DNA of 64,000 bases from Asaia sp037151935. Lineage in GTDB: Bacteria; Pseudomonadota; Alphaproteobacteria; Acetobacterales; Acetobacteraceae. Positions 8,971 to 18,936 of the stretch are shown here, one piece after another (within the stretch, counting starts at the first letter, position 1; each line of letters opens with the position of its first letter). The stretch covers positions 434,001-498,000 of the forward strand of contig NZ_CP157575.1 in assembly GCF_051628905.1 (NCBI RefSeq), read 5' to 3'. Below the pieces are notes generated by a model, which was given only the letters and a program-made list of their open reading frames with translations, had not been told where the DNA came from and did not search any database. A program made the position numbers and the translations under genes.

Positions 8971-10430
8971 ATGGCCCAGCCCCTCGCCGCTCTTTGGCGA
9001 CGCAAACCGATCGACAGCGCCACCGACGACCCCGCCGAACACGGCATGAAGCGCGTCATCGGTCCCTTCGCCCTTATCGCACTGGGTGTCGGAACGACTG
9101 TCGGGGCCGGACTTTTTTCTCTCACGGGCATCGCTGCAGCCCATAACGCCGGGCCGGCCGTTATTCTCGCTTTCGTGGTCGCCGCGATTGCCTGCGGGTT
9201 TGCGGCTTTCTGCTATGCCGAACTTGCGAGCATGATCCCGACAGCGGGGTCGGCCTATTCCTACGCCTATGCCACGCTCGGAGAGCTGGTCGCCTGGATC
9301 ATAGGCTGGGACCTTGTCCTAGAATATACGGTCGGTGCCGCAGCGGTCGCCTCGAGCTGGTCGAGCTATCTCTCTTCCATTCTCGGACAATGGAACCTCC
9401 ATCCCGATCCCAGATGGATGGCGTCACCCATGACGATGGTTACGCTGGCCGATGGCAGCACAGCCCATGGCTGGATCAACCTGCCCGCCATGGCTGCGCT
9501 CGTCTTCATCGTTCTGCTGCTGCTGCGTGGCATCACAGAGTCGACGCGAATCAATGCCGTGGTGGTGGTATTGAAGCTTTCGGTGATCGTGGCGTTCATG
9601 AGTTTCTGCACGCCCTATATCCAGAGCGCTCATTACTCCCCTTTCATCCCCCCTAATACGGGTGAATTCGGCCATTTCGGGCTGTCAGGCATCATGCGTG
9701 CAGCGGGGATGATCTTCTTTGCCTATCTCGGCTTCGACATCATCGCGACGACAGCGCAGGAAGCGAAACGCCCCGAGCGCACAATGCCGATCGGCATTCT
9801 GGGCAGTCTCGCGATCTGCACAATCATTTACATCGCCTTCGCTTTCGTTCTGACCGGCGTGGTCGATTATCGTCAGATGGAAAATGATGGCAGCCCTGTC
9901 GCTACAGCCATCGACGTCACCCATCTTTTCTGGCTTCAGGGCGCACTGAAATTCAGCATCCTCTTTGGCTATACCTCGGTACTGATGGGGCTCATGATGG
10001 GCCAGGTGCGCGTCTTCTATGCCATGTCGCGTGACGGCTTGCTGCCGGCCATTTTCGGGCGTCTGAGCCCACGCACCCGAGCGCCCGCTTTTTCTCATCT
10101 CATCTTTCTGGTCATCACCTGCCTGTTGGCCGGGCTCGTGCCGATTTCCGTGCTGGGCAACATGACCTCTATCGGCACATTGCTGGCTTTTGTGCTTGTC
10201 TGTGTCGGCGTCCTCATCTTGCGTATTCGCGAGCCCAACCGCCCTCGGCTTTTCAAGGCGCCGGGAGGATTGCTCATGCCGATCTGCGGCATCATCAGCT
10301 GTTCCGTCGTCATGTTTTCGCTCGACAGCCTGACCTGGCTGCGCCTCGTCCTGTGGCTGATCGCCGGACTGGCCGTCTATGCTGCCTATGGCTACAAAAA
10401 AAGCAAACTCACCTCTGGGGAGCTGTCTCG

Positions 10431-10434
<4 letters not shown>
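8971..10434 (+). CDS. APC-family amino acid permease
   Basis: The 487-residue protein has about 12 hydrophobic segments and the APC-superfamily N-terminal signature GVGTTVGAGLFSLTG (about residues 35-50). A cytosolic loop FDIIATTAQEAKRPERTMP (about 260-280) is typical of the CAT/YfnA-like cationic or broad amino-acid transporters. It should import amino acids with protons across the inner membrane; the substrate is unknown. Its TGA overlaps the hemB ATG as ATGA, so the permease, hemB and yraN form one translationally coupled operon. Confidence 0.9.
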
Positions 10435-11425
<991 letters not shown>

Positions 11426-11429
<4 letters not shown>

Positions 11430-11800
11430 CCCTTACCCGGCAGATAAGAGGCCACGCGGCCCATTCTGCCGGGATCGACGCTGAAAGACGTACCCGCGAC
11501 TTCCTGTTGCAAAAAGGGTGCTGCATTCTCGCGAGCCGATGCAGAACGCCCTACGGCGAAATAGACCTCGTTGCGGCCTCTTCGGCGCGGCTGATTTTTG
11601 TCGAAGTCAAACGACGCAGGACGCTCGATGAGGCCGCGTTCTCGCTCGGCCTCGCCCAGCAACGGCGGCTTCTGCGCGCGGCTGATTATCTCATCCTGAA
11701 GAATGCCTCATGGCGCAGGGAAGAAACGCGCTTCGACCTTGCCCTTCATAATGTAGAGGGCGGGATGCGTTGGGTGCCCGACATTCTGCGAGCCGTCTGA
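11426..11800 (+). CDS. YraN/UPF0102 family endonuclease-like protein
   Basis: The 124-residue protein has the UPF0102 layout: a helix with AGIDAERRTRDFLLQKG, then C-ILASRCRTPYGEIDLVA and LIFVEVKRRR, which is the PD-(D/E)XK-like core (GEIDLV...VEVK). This is followed by QQRRLLRAADYLI. The family is conserved but its role is unclear; a Holliday-junction-resolvase-like nuclease fold is predicted. Its ATG overlaps the hemB TGA. It ends the permease-hemB-yraN operon. Confidence 0.88.
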
Positions 11801-11937
11801 GGCGCAAGGCCACGTATGCAGAACGCGACAAGCTATACCCAGCCGGGAGAAACCGCGGCCATCAAACCAAAGAAGGGGAAACAGCTATAGCGCCCAGGAC
11901 AACCTCCTGAGCGAAAAACTTTGCCGGCCGCGTCAGA

Positions 11938-12246
11938 TCAGCCGTGGCGGCGAGCGTGATGCGCCTTGCCTGTGGCCGGAGCCTTGGCGTGATAGACGAC
12001 GGTATGGACCAGCGAGCGGCGCGAGGGCATAGCGGCGTGATGTGCAGCGGCCTGGTGAATAGCAGCGCTGTGATGCGAATGGCTGGTAACGGTGCGGTGG
12101 TAGACCGGGGTGGCGGTCAGCGCGTCAAGGGTAAGCTTAGAGGCTTCCCAGTCGGTAATCTCTCTTGCACTTGCACCGTGCGAAGCGAAGGCAGCGCCGC
12201 CGGCGATAACTGTAGTGACAAGCTTGAGAACCGTTAGACGCCGCAT
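11938..12246 (-). CDS. Small secreted histidine-rich protein
   Basis: This 102-residue protein starts with a clear Sec signal peptide (MRRLTVLKLVTTVIAGGAAF, likely cut after ASA near residue 27). The mature part is unusually rich in His, Ala and Thr (clusters such as SHSHHSA and HHAAM) and ends in HHARRHG. No domain is recognised. Histidine clusters could bind metal ions in the periplasm, but this is inference. A single-gene transcript is likely: the upstream sequence has its own purine-rich site, and the flanking genes run convergently or lie more than 150 bp away. Confidence 0.65.
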   Translation of the reverse strand: MRRLTVLKLVTTVIAGGAAFASHGASAREITDWEASKLTLDALTATPVYHRTVTSHSHHSAAIHQAAAHHAAMPSRRSLVHTVVYHAKAPATGKAHHARRHG

Positions 12247-12412
12247 TTCTTCTTCCCTTTGGATGACCTCAGGCAGGGTATGCGGGAGATGCCGGAGCCA
12301 ACAAGGGGCGAAGAAACAATTTTTTCAAGGGAAAGTTCAGCGTTGCAATACTGCCACAGTTTTGGTCAAAACGGTGGCAGAACGCAGAATTTATGGCGTA
12401 ATCAAGGCAGGA

Positions 12413-12748
12413 TCACGCCACCTTTCTGGCGATGTTCTTCTCTTCGAAAAGAGACTCCAGTTCGCCGCTCTGGAACATGTCGGTCACGATGTCGCAGCCG
12501 CCAATGAACTCGCCCTTGACGTAAAGCTGCGGCACGGTCGGCCACTGTGAGAAATCCTTGATGCCCTGACGGATTTCAGCATTTGCCAGAACATTGGCCG
12601 TCTCAAAATCGACGCCCATATGGCCGAGGATCTGCACAACGCGAGCCGAAAAGCCGCATTGCGGAAAGAGCTTGTCGCCCTTCATAAAAAGCATGACGGG
12701 ATTTGCGTCGATAAGCTGCTGAATCTGCTGGAAAATGGCTTCAGCCAT
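12413..12748 (-). CDS. grxD: Monothiol glutaredoxin, Grx4 family
   Basis: This 111-residue thioredoxin-fold protein contains the monothiol active site CGFS (in QCGFSARVVQ, about residue 30), the cis-Pro region TVPQLYVKGEFIGG (about 70-84), and GGCDIV for glutathione binding. Grx4-type proteins hold and transfer [2Fe-2S] clusters and partner with BolA proteins. A BolA homologue lies 71 bp upstream on the same strand, supporting a Grx-BolA iron-sulfur pair at the end of the pur operon. Confidence 0.95.
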   Translation of the reverse strand: MAEAIFQQIQQLIDANPVMLFMKGDKLFPQCGFSARVVQILGHMGVDFETANVLANAEIRQGIKDFSQWPTVPQLYVKGEFIGGCDIVTDMFQSGELESLFEEKNIARKVA

Positions 12749-12819
12749 GGTTCACTCCTGTTCGCGAGAGCCGCGTTGGGTCGATAACGGTCAATTATAG
12801 ACCCAACCGGTCTCTATTG

Positions 12820-13050
12820 TCAGGGGGTTTGTGTCTTCAGGGCCAGAGCATGAAGCTCAGTCCCCATACGCCCACCAAACGCGTCATAGACCAGCTTGTG
12901 CTGGCGCACCCGGGGCAGCCCTGCAAAAGCAGTGCTTGTCACGGTTGCTGCGTAATGATCGCCGTCCCCTGCAAGGTCCTGTATCTCAATCACCGCATCG
13001 GGCAGCGCTACCTTGATCGTACGTTCGATCTCTTCTGCACTCATGGGCAT
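12820..13050 (-). CDS. BolA family protein
   Basis: This 76-residue protein has the BolA class II-like fold with the conserved block FAGLPRVRQHKLVYDAFGGRMGTELHALALKT, where the FxGxxxxxRHR-like loop and the C-terminal His ligand are visible. BolA proteins bind [2Fe-2S] clusters with monothiol glutaredoxins and influence iron regulation. It starts 3 bp after the purL stop and precedes grxD, so it is probably co-transcribed with the purine genes. Confidence 0.92.
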   Translation of the reverse strand: MPMSAEEIERTIKVALPDAVIEIQDLAGDGDHYAATVTSTAFAGLPRVRQHKLVYDAFGGRMGTELHALALKTQTP

Positions 13051-13053
13051 GGA

Positions 13054-15252
13054 TCAGCGCTCCATCAGCTTGGGGAAGAAAGCCGCATTCACCTCACGCA
13101 TGCGCTCGGCAGAAAGCGACATGCCGTCCTTGAGCACCAGATTGGTGCCTCCAGTACGACCCAGATGACGCACAGGAACATGCGCCTTTTCCGCCGCGTC
13201 GATCAGAGCGGCGGCGTGCTTCGTGGCGATCACATAGCAGGCCTGGTCCTCACCGAAGTAATAGGCGTGAAGACTGGTGCCGTGATGCGGCTTGTCGAGA
13301 TGGCACCCGACACCGCTCGCCATGACCATTTCGGCCACAGCAACAAGCAGACCGCCATCGGCGATGTCGTGGCATGCCTCGACGCAGCCCTTGGCAATCA
13401 TGCTGCGAACGAAATCGCCATTCCGACGCTCAGCATGCAAATCGATAACGGGGGGTGCTCCCTCTTCGCGCTGGCAGATCTCGCGCAGCCAGAGAGACTG
13501 CCCCAGTTCTCCGCGAATTTCGCCGATAAGCACCAGTTCGGCATGATCGGGCATGCCAAGACCGATAGCCTTGGTAACGTCCTCGATCACACCGATCGCG
13601 CCGATTGCCGGAGTAGGCAGAATGGGCTGGCTCAGCCCGCTCGGATGACTCGTCTGGTTGTAGAGCGAGACATTGCCGCTCACGACCGGGAAGTCGAGCG
13701 CGCGGCAAGCTTCACCCATGCCCTTGATGGCATCGGCGAACTGACCCATGATTTCCGGCTTTTCAGGGTTGCCGAAATTCAGGTTGTCGGTCACCGCCAG
13801 AGGCAGGGCGCCTGTCGCCGTGATATTACGCCAGGCTTCCGCCACAGCCTGCGCCCCACCCGCACGCGGATCGGCCTGGCAGTAACGGGGCGTGCAATCT
13901 GTCGTCATGGCGAGACCGCGCTTCGTCCCCTCGACACGCACGATGGCTGCATCGGCAGCACCGGGTCGACGGGCCGTCTGGCCGCCAACACCGCTGTCAT
14001 ACTGGTTCCACACCCAGGCACGCGAGGCGAGATCGGGACAGCCCAGCAGGGTCAGCAGCGCATGTTCGACGCCAGCCGGATCGGCGACCGTCCCAAGACG
14101 CGCTGGCGGCTCGGCATGGGTCATCGGGCGATGATAGAGAGGGGCTTCATCGGCCAGCGGCGCCAGCGGAATATCCGCCTCGACCTTGCCCAGATGCTTG
14201 ACCGTGATATGCGCGGTGTCGGTGAGCACACCCACAATCGCGAAATCCAGATCCCATTTCTCGAAAATGGCGCGCGCTACTTCGGTGCGTTCTGGCTTGA
14301 GAACCATGAGCATGCGCTCCTGGCTTTCCGAAAGCATCATCTCATAGGCAGTCATGCCCGTCTCGCGCTGCGGCACATGATCGAGATCGAGTTCGATACC
14401 GACCCCGCCCTTGCCTGCCATCTCGACAGCAGAAGACGTCAGACCCGCAGCGCCCATATCCTGGATAGCCACAATGGCATCTGTCGCCATGAGTTCGAGG
14501 CACGCTTCGATCAGCAGCTTCTCGGTGAACGGATCGCCCACCTGCACCGTCGGGCGCTTGGAGGCCGCATGTTCGTCGAATTCTGCCGACGACATCGTGG
14601 CACCATGGATACCGTCACGGCCTGTCTTGGACCCGACATAGACGACCGGATTACCGATACCGGCAGCAGCCGACAGGAATATCTTGTCCTGCGAGGCGAT
14701 GCCAACCGTCATGGCATTGACCAGCGGGTTGCCGTTATAGGCCGGGTGGAAATTGATCTCGCCACCGACGGTCGGCACGCCCACGCAATTACCGTACCCG
14801 CCGATACCGCGCACGACACCGTCGATCACGCGCTGCGTGACGGGCAGAGAAGGATCGCCGAAGCGAAGCGCATTCAGATTGGCGACCGGACGGGCGCCCA
14901 TGGTGAACACGTCGCGCAGGATACCGCCGACGCCTGTCGCCGCGCCCTGATAAGGCTCGATGAAAGACGGATGGTTATGGCTCTCCATCTTGAAGACAGC
15001 GGCAAGCCCGTCTCCGATATCGACCACACCGGCATTCTCGCCCGGGCCATGAATGACCCATGGCGCTTTCGTCGGCAGCGTCTTAAGGTGCACGCGTGAG
15101 GATTTGTAGGAGCAATGCTCGGACCACATAACCGAGAAAATACCCAGCTCGGTCAGGCTCGGCACGCGACCCATTATGTCGAGCACCTTCTGGTATTCCT
15201 CAGCGGAAAGACCGAAGCGCGCAGCGAGTTCAGCGTTGACGATCATGCTCAT
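13054..15252 (-). CDS. purL: Phosphoribosylformylglycinamidine synthase subunit PurL (small form)
   Basis: PurL is the ATP-dependent synthetase subunit that converts FGAR to FGAM in purine synthesis. At 732 residues it is the short form that needs separate PurS and PurQ, both encoded just upstream. Visible family blocks are MWSEHCSYKSSR (about 43-54), HGPGENAGVVDIGDGLAAVFKMESHNHPS (across about 68-97), GAAGLTSS, and the second-half NLNFGNPEKPEIMGQF. The ATG overlaps the purQ stop as ATGA. A very long open frame on the opposite strand is a codon-bias shadow. Confidence 0.97.
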   Translation of the reverse strand: MSMIVNAELAARFGLSAEEYQKVLDIMGRVPSLTELGIFSVMWSEHCSYKSSRVHLKTLPTKAPWVIHGPGENAGVVDIGDGLAAVFKMESHNHPSFIEPYQGAATGVGGILRDVFTMGARPVANLNALRFGDPSLPVTQRVIDGVVRGIGGYGNCVGVPTVGGEINFHPAYNGNPLVNAMTVGIASQDKIFLSAAAGIGNPVVYVGSKTGRDGIHGATMSSAEFDEHAASKRPTVQVGDPFTEKLLIEACLELMATDAIVAIQDMGAAGLTSSAVEMAGKGGVGIELDLDHVPQRETGMTAYEMMLSESQERMLMVLKPERTEVARAIFEKWDLDFAIVGVLTDTAHITVKHLGKVEADIPLAPLADEAPLYHRPMTHAEPPARLGTVADPAGVEHALLTLLGCPDLASRAWVWNQYDSGVGGQTARRPGAADAAIVRVEGTKRGLAMTTDCTPRYCQADPRAGGAQAVAEAWRNITATGALPLAVTDNLNFGNPEKPEIMGQFADAIKGMGEACRALDFPVVSGNVSLYNQTSHPSGLSQPILPTPAIGAIGVIEDVTKAIGLGMPDHAELVLIGEIRGELGQSLWLREICQREEGAPPVIDLHAERRNGDFVRSMIAKGCVEACHDIADGGLLVAVAEMVMASGVGCHLDKPHHGTSLHAYYFGEDQACYVIATKHAAALIDAAEKAHVPVRHLGRTGGTNLVLKDGMSLSAERMREVNAAFFPKLMER

Positions 15253-15950
15253 GCGACGAGACTCTTCACCAGCCCCGAAAACAGCGGCACGCCGTCTGTC
15301 GCGCCGAGATCGGGATCAACCAGGTTTTCAGGGTGCGGCATCAGCCCGCAAACGCGCTTGTTGGCGCTCAGAACACCCGCAATGGAGCGCTGGCTGCCAT
15401 TGGGGTTGCTGACACGGCTCTTCGCGTCCAGACCACCCTTGGCGCAGACATAGCGGAAAGCCACGCGGTCTTCGCCTTCGAGGCGATCCAGCTCGGCTTC
15501 GGACGCCGTGTAATTGCCATCGCCATGGGCGAGCGGCGCACGGAACACGTCGCCCTCTGCCCAGTCGCGGGTGAAGGCCGTATCGTTGTTCTCAACGCGC
15601 AAAAAGCCATCCTGCGACAAAAAGCGCATACCGGCATTGCGCAGAAGCGCGCCTGGCAGAAGCTGGGCTTCTGTCAGGATCTGGAAGCCATTGCAGACGC
15701 CCAGCACGTAACCGCCACGCTCGGCAAAAGCCCGCACTTCGCGCAATATCGGCGAATGCGCACCCATGGCACCCGAACGTAGATAATCGCCGAAGCTGAA
15801 CCCGCCCGGAAGCACGATCAGATCGAGATCGGGCAGGCTCGTGTCACGATGCCAGAGCATGGTTGGTGCCTTGCCGCTGACCAGACGCAGGGCCTGCTCC
15901 ATATCGCGCTCACGGTTGGTCCCCGGAAAGACGACGATACCCGCTTTCAT
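15249..15950 (-). CDS. purQ: Phosphoribosylformylglycinamidine synthase subunit PurQ
   Basis: PurQ is the glutaminase subunit of FGAM synthase and supplies ammonia to PurL. It is a class I amidotransferase with nucleophile Cys in YVLGVCNGFQIL (about residue 85) and His-Glu in GLMPHPENLVDP (about 205-216). The N-terminus KAGIVVFPGTNRERDM is characteristic. The ATG at 15950 gives 233 aa and overlaps the stop of the preceding Rap1a-like gene as ATGA; its own stop overlaps the purL start. The unit is tightly coupled. Confidence 0.96.
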   Translation of the reverse strand: MKAGIVVFPGTNRERDMEQALRLVSGKAPTMLWHRDTSLPDLDLIVLPGGFSFGDYLRSGAMGAHSPILREVRAFAERGGYVLGVCNGFQILTEAQLLPGALLRNAGMRFLSQDGFLRVENNDTAFTRDWAEGDVFRAPLAHGDGNYTASEAELDRLEGEDRVAFRYVCAKGGLDAKSRVSNPNGSQRSIAGVLSANKRVCGLMPHPENLVDPDLGATDGVPLFSGLVKSLVA

Positions 15951-16348
15951 GGTTTGCCCCCCTGTGCCGAACACGGATAGGAATCATGCAGCGCCGCAAA
16001 GACGGATTTGCCCACAGGGTATTTGAGAACGTCCTGATGCGCCTTCAGCCAGGAGATCACTTTCCCGCGCATGGCGTCAGTGGTCTCGGCATCCGGCACG
16101 CAGAAGCCCACGACCGTTCCGGCATCGCCACTGCTTTTGGCATTGAGCGCGGACAGAGCGCCCGAGTCAGCCATACCCGCGATATAGGCATCGCAGACGG
16201 CCTTGCCCTGCGGCTTGGAGCAGATCTGACCGAAGCGACCGGCCTGCATGGGGGAGAGACGATGTTCGTCGGCCTGCGCCACACCGGCAAGGGCGCCCAT
16301 GGGCAATGCAAGCGCGATCGCCGTCAGGAGAGCCTTTTTCGGGGTCAT
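15947..16348 (-). CDS. Periplasmic Rap1a/Tai-like protein inside the pur operon
   Basis: The 133-residue protein has a Sec signal peptide (MTPKKALLTAIALALPMGAL, cut near AQA at about 26). The mature domain has four cysteines (FGQICSK, GKAVCDAY, VVGFCVP, DSYPCSA) in the spacing of the Rap1a/Tai immunity-like family. It overlaps purS upstream and purQ downstream by ATGA. Rap1a proteins are known as periplasmic immunity factors against type VI amidases, but the wider family is common and its role here is unknown. An intervening periplasmic protein in a purine operon is odd. Confidence 0.75.
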   Translation of the reverse strand: MTPKKALLTAIALALPMGALAGVAQADEHRLSPMQAGRFGQICSKPQGKAVCDAYIAGMADSGALSALNAKSSGDAGTVVGFCVPDAETTDAMRGKVISWLKAHQDVLKYPVGKSVFAALHDSYPCSAQGGKP

Positions 16349-16587
16349 CCAACAACCTCGACGGCAAAATCCTCGATCACGAGATTGGCCAGCAATTCAC
16401 GTGCCATAGCCTCGCCCTGAGCCAAAGCTGCGGCGCGGTCTTCGGTGGCGAGTTCCAGTTCCATGGTCTTGCCGACGCGCACTTCACCCACATTGGCGAA
16501 GCCGAGCACGTCGAGTGCATGACCGATGGCCTTGCCCTGGGGGTCGAGCACGCCTTCCTTCAGCATGACATTGACGCGAATTTTCAT
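16345..16587 (-). CDS. purS: Phosphoribosylformylglycinamidine synthase subunit PurS
   Basis: PurS is the small structural subunit (80 aa) that bridges PurL and PurQ in the FGAM synthase complex. The sequence follows the family closely: KIRVNVMLKEGVLDPQGKAI at the start, then VRVGKTMELEL. Start and stop both overlap neighbouring genes by ATGA (purC upstream, the Rap1a-like gene downstream). Confidence 0.95.
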   Translation of the reverse strand: MKIRVNVMLKEGVLDPQGKAIGHALDVLGFANVGEVRVGKTMELELATEDRAAALAQGEAMARELLANLVIEDFAVEVVG

Positions 16588-17348
16588 TGCATGACCTCCG
16601 GTCCTTTAAGATCGCCATTCCCTGCTTCGGGCAGGATGCCCAGGCGGCGAGCCACTTCCTGATAGGCTTCCTCGACACGGCCCATATCCCGGCGGAAACG
16701 ATCCTTGTCGAGCTTCTCGCTCGTCTTGGTGTCCCACAGGCGGCAATTATCGGGAGAAATTTCGTCGGCGAGAACGATGCGCATCTCGTCATTTTCCCAC
16801 AGGCGACCGAATTCGAGCTTGAAATCGACAAGCTGGATGCCGATGCCCTGGAACATGCCAGTGAGGAAATCATTGGTGCGCAGCGCATAGGCATTGATCT
16901 CGTCGAGATCCTGCGCGTTTGCCCAACCAAAAGCCGTAACATGCTCTTCCGACACCATCGGGTCGTTGAGCGCATCGTTCTTGTAATAATATTCGAGGAT
17001 CGAGCGCGGCAGACGTGTGCCCTCGGCGAGACCGAGACGCTTGGCGATCGATCCGGCGGCAACATTGCGCACGACCACTTCGAGGGGAATGATCTCGACT
17101 TCGCGAATAAGCTGTTCGCGCATATTAAGGCGGCGAACGAAATGGGTCGGGATGCCGATTTCATGCAGGCGCAGCATGAGATGTTCGCTGATACGATTGT
17201 TCAGCACGCCCTTGCCGGTGATGATGCCCTTCTTCACGCCGTTTCCGGCAGAAGCATCGTCCTTGAAATACTGAACGAGCGTGCCCGGCTCGGGCCCCTC
17301 GAAAAGAATCTTGGCTTTTCCTTCATAAAGCTGACGACGGCGTGCCAT
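16584..17348 (-). CDS. purC: Phosphoribosylaminoimidazole-succinocarboxamide synthase
   Basis: PurC (SAICAR synthase) joins aspartate to CAIR with ATP. The 254-residue protein shows RRQLYEGKAKILFEG at the N-terminus, FKDDASAGNG, GIPTHFVRR, EVVVRNVAAGSIAKRLG (about 88-104), VDFKLEFG and LADEISPDNCRLWD (about 190-203). It is the first gene of the purC-purS-(Rap1a)-purQ-purL run, so the main promoter should lie in the roughly 100 bp between it and the sugar-porter gene. No purine riboswitch is evident there. Confidence 0.97.
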   Translation of the reverse strand: MARRRQLYEGKAKILFEGPEPGTLVQYFKDDASAGNGVKKGIITGKGVLNNRISEHLMLRLHEIGIPTHFVRRLNMREQLIREVEIIPLEVVVRNVAAGSIAKRLGLAEGTRLPRSILEYYYKNDALNDPMVSEEHVTAFGWANAQDLDEINAYALRTNDFLTGMFQGIGIQLVDFKLEFGRLWENDEMRIVLADEISPDNCRLWDTKTSEKLDKDRFRRDMGRVEEAYQEVARRLGILPEAGNGDLKGPEVMQ

Positions 17349-17446
17349 GACGATCTTTCAAAAAAGGTAAAACGGCGTTGCCACGCATATAGCAGCGCAG
17401 CACCGCCGTTCATACCCATGATCGCGCTTGGTCACAGTGCTAAAAA

Positions 17447-18835
17447 TTACCTTGCCGCAGCGGCCTTCTCGCGAGCGATCGGGGCGAAGGTGCCGTCACG
17501 CAGTGAGGCCTCGAGCTGTTCGAGAGAGCGACCGCGTGTCTCGGGCACGTAGCGCAGCACGAAGAAGAAGGAGACCGCGTTCACAGCCGCGAATAGCCAG
17601 AACGTACCACCGGCGCCAAGCGCCTTCACCATGCTGAGCGTGGTGAGCGAGATGATCAGATCGGCGCCCCAATGGCTGGCAGCCACGAGGCTCATGCCCG
17701 TGCCACGGCAGGAGAGCGGGAACACTTCTGCGCCCACGAGCCAGATCGCGACGGAGAGACTGCCCACGTTGAACACGACATAACCAACGACAGCGGCCGC
17801 CGTAACGAAAGCGCCCCAGCCATGGGTCTGACCGGTGAAGAACATGAAGCCGAGCAGAACGAGCGAAACGACTGCACCGGGGATCATGCGCAGCATCAGC
17901 GTGCGACGCCCCCAGGCATCGACCGCCCAGCCGCCGAAAGCCACCGTGCCAACCATGGAGACACCAACGGCTACCGAGGTCAGAAGCGCGGAAGACTGGC
18001 CAAAACCTGCATCGGCGAAGATCGTCGGCGCATAATACATGACCGCATTGATGCCCGTCAGCTGGCAGAGCAGCGCAATACCGACCGCAGCGATGGTGGC
18101 GGGGCGCACCCAAGGCTTGAACACCTCGGAAAGCGGCGCCTTCTCGTCGTGCTGGTCCTGGATATCCTGCAATTCGCGGTCTGCTTCGGCATCGGTCTTG
18201 CGGACGCTGCGCAGCACTTCACGCGCGCGCTCGAACTCACCCTGCATGGCCAGCCAGCGTGGGCTGTTGGGCAGAAAGAGCATACCGACGAAAAGGATGA
18301 CCGCAGGAATGACGCCGAGACCGAACATCACGCGCCAGGAGTAATCCTGCAGCAGATAACCCGTGACGAACGAGATCAGCTGCCCGAAGGCGATGGCGAA
18401 CTGGAAGGCAACCACGAGCGAACCACGACGCTCCGGCGGCGCGATTTCTGCGATATAGATCGGCACGATCTGCGACGAGGCGCCGATTGCAAGGCCGAGA
18501 ATAAGGCGCGCGAAGGTCAGGACGAACACTGAATGCGCGAAAGTGACGATCACCGTCCCGATGAGGAACAGCGTCGCCGCAGCGATGATCGTGCGACGAC
18601 GACCGAGCCGGTCTGAAAGCGGCGCTGCCGAGATGCAGCCGATCAGCGCACCAAGGATAACCGCCGAGGTGACGATCTCGGCACTCTCCGTCGTAAGCTG
18701 GAACTGCGGCGTGAGCTGCAGCAGGGCGGCGGAGATGATGCCGGTGTCATAGCCGAAAAGGAGACCGCCGGTAGCGGCGATCACGGCAATGAAATTCGTA
18801 AGGGCGTGCCCTCGAGGACGTGGTGTGGAAGCCAT
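17447..18835 (-). CDS. MFS sugar porter
   Basis: The 462-residue protein has 12 predicted membrane segments and the sugar-porter signatures: FGYDTGIISAALL in the first helix, DRLGRRRT in loop 2-3, PNSPRWLAMQG (about 205-215), QLTGINAVMYYAPTIF in helix 7, GRRTLM in loop 8-9, and PETRGRSLEQLE at the end (about 435-446). It probably imports a hexose or pentose with protons; the exact sugar is not readable. It is a single gene, tail to head with purC, with about 100 bp between them. Confidence 0.93.
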   Translation of the reverse strand: MASTPRPRGHALTNFIAVIAATGGLLFGYDTGIISAALLQLTPQFQLTTESAEIVTSAVILGALIGCISAAPLSDRLGRRRTIIAAATLFLIGTVIVTFAHSVFVLTFARLILGLAIGASSQIVPIYIAEIAPPERRGSLVVAFQFAIAFGQLISFVTGYLLQDYSWRVMFGLGVIPAVILFVGMLFLPNSPRWLAMQGEFERAREVLRSVRKTDAEADRELQDIQDQHDEKAPLSEVFKPWVRPATIAAVGIALLCQLTGINAVMYYAPTIFADAGFGQSSALLTSVAVGVSMVGTVAFGGWAVDAWGRRTLMLRMIPGAVVSLVLLGFMFFTGQTHGWGAFVTAAAVVGYVVFNVGSLSVAIWLVGAEVFPLSCRGTGMSLVAASHWGADLIISLTTLSMVKALGAGGTFWLFAAVNAVSFFFVLRYVPETRGRSLEQLEASLRDGTFAPIAREKAAAAR

Positions 18836-18936
18836 TTCGAAGCCTTGGTTTTGGAGATCGTCAGATTTGCATCTTAGATTACAGCAAGGTTACTTCCACA
18901 CGACATTGCTACAAGGTCAACACCCAATATGTGATC

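Noticed and set aside
12817..15099. A 760-codon open frame antisense to purL
   Set aside because: purL on the other strand is complete with all family motifs; the antisense frame is a codon-bias shadow of GC-rich DNA.
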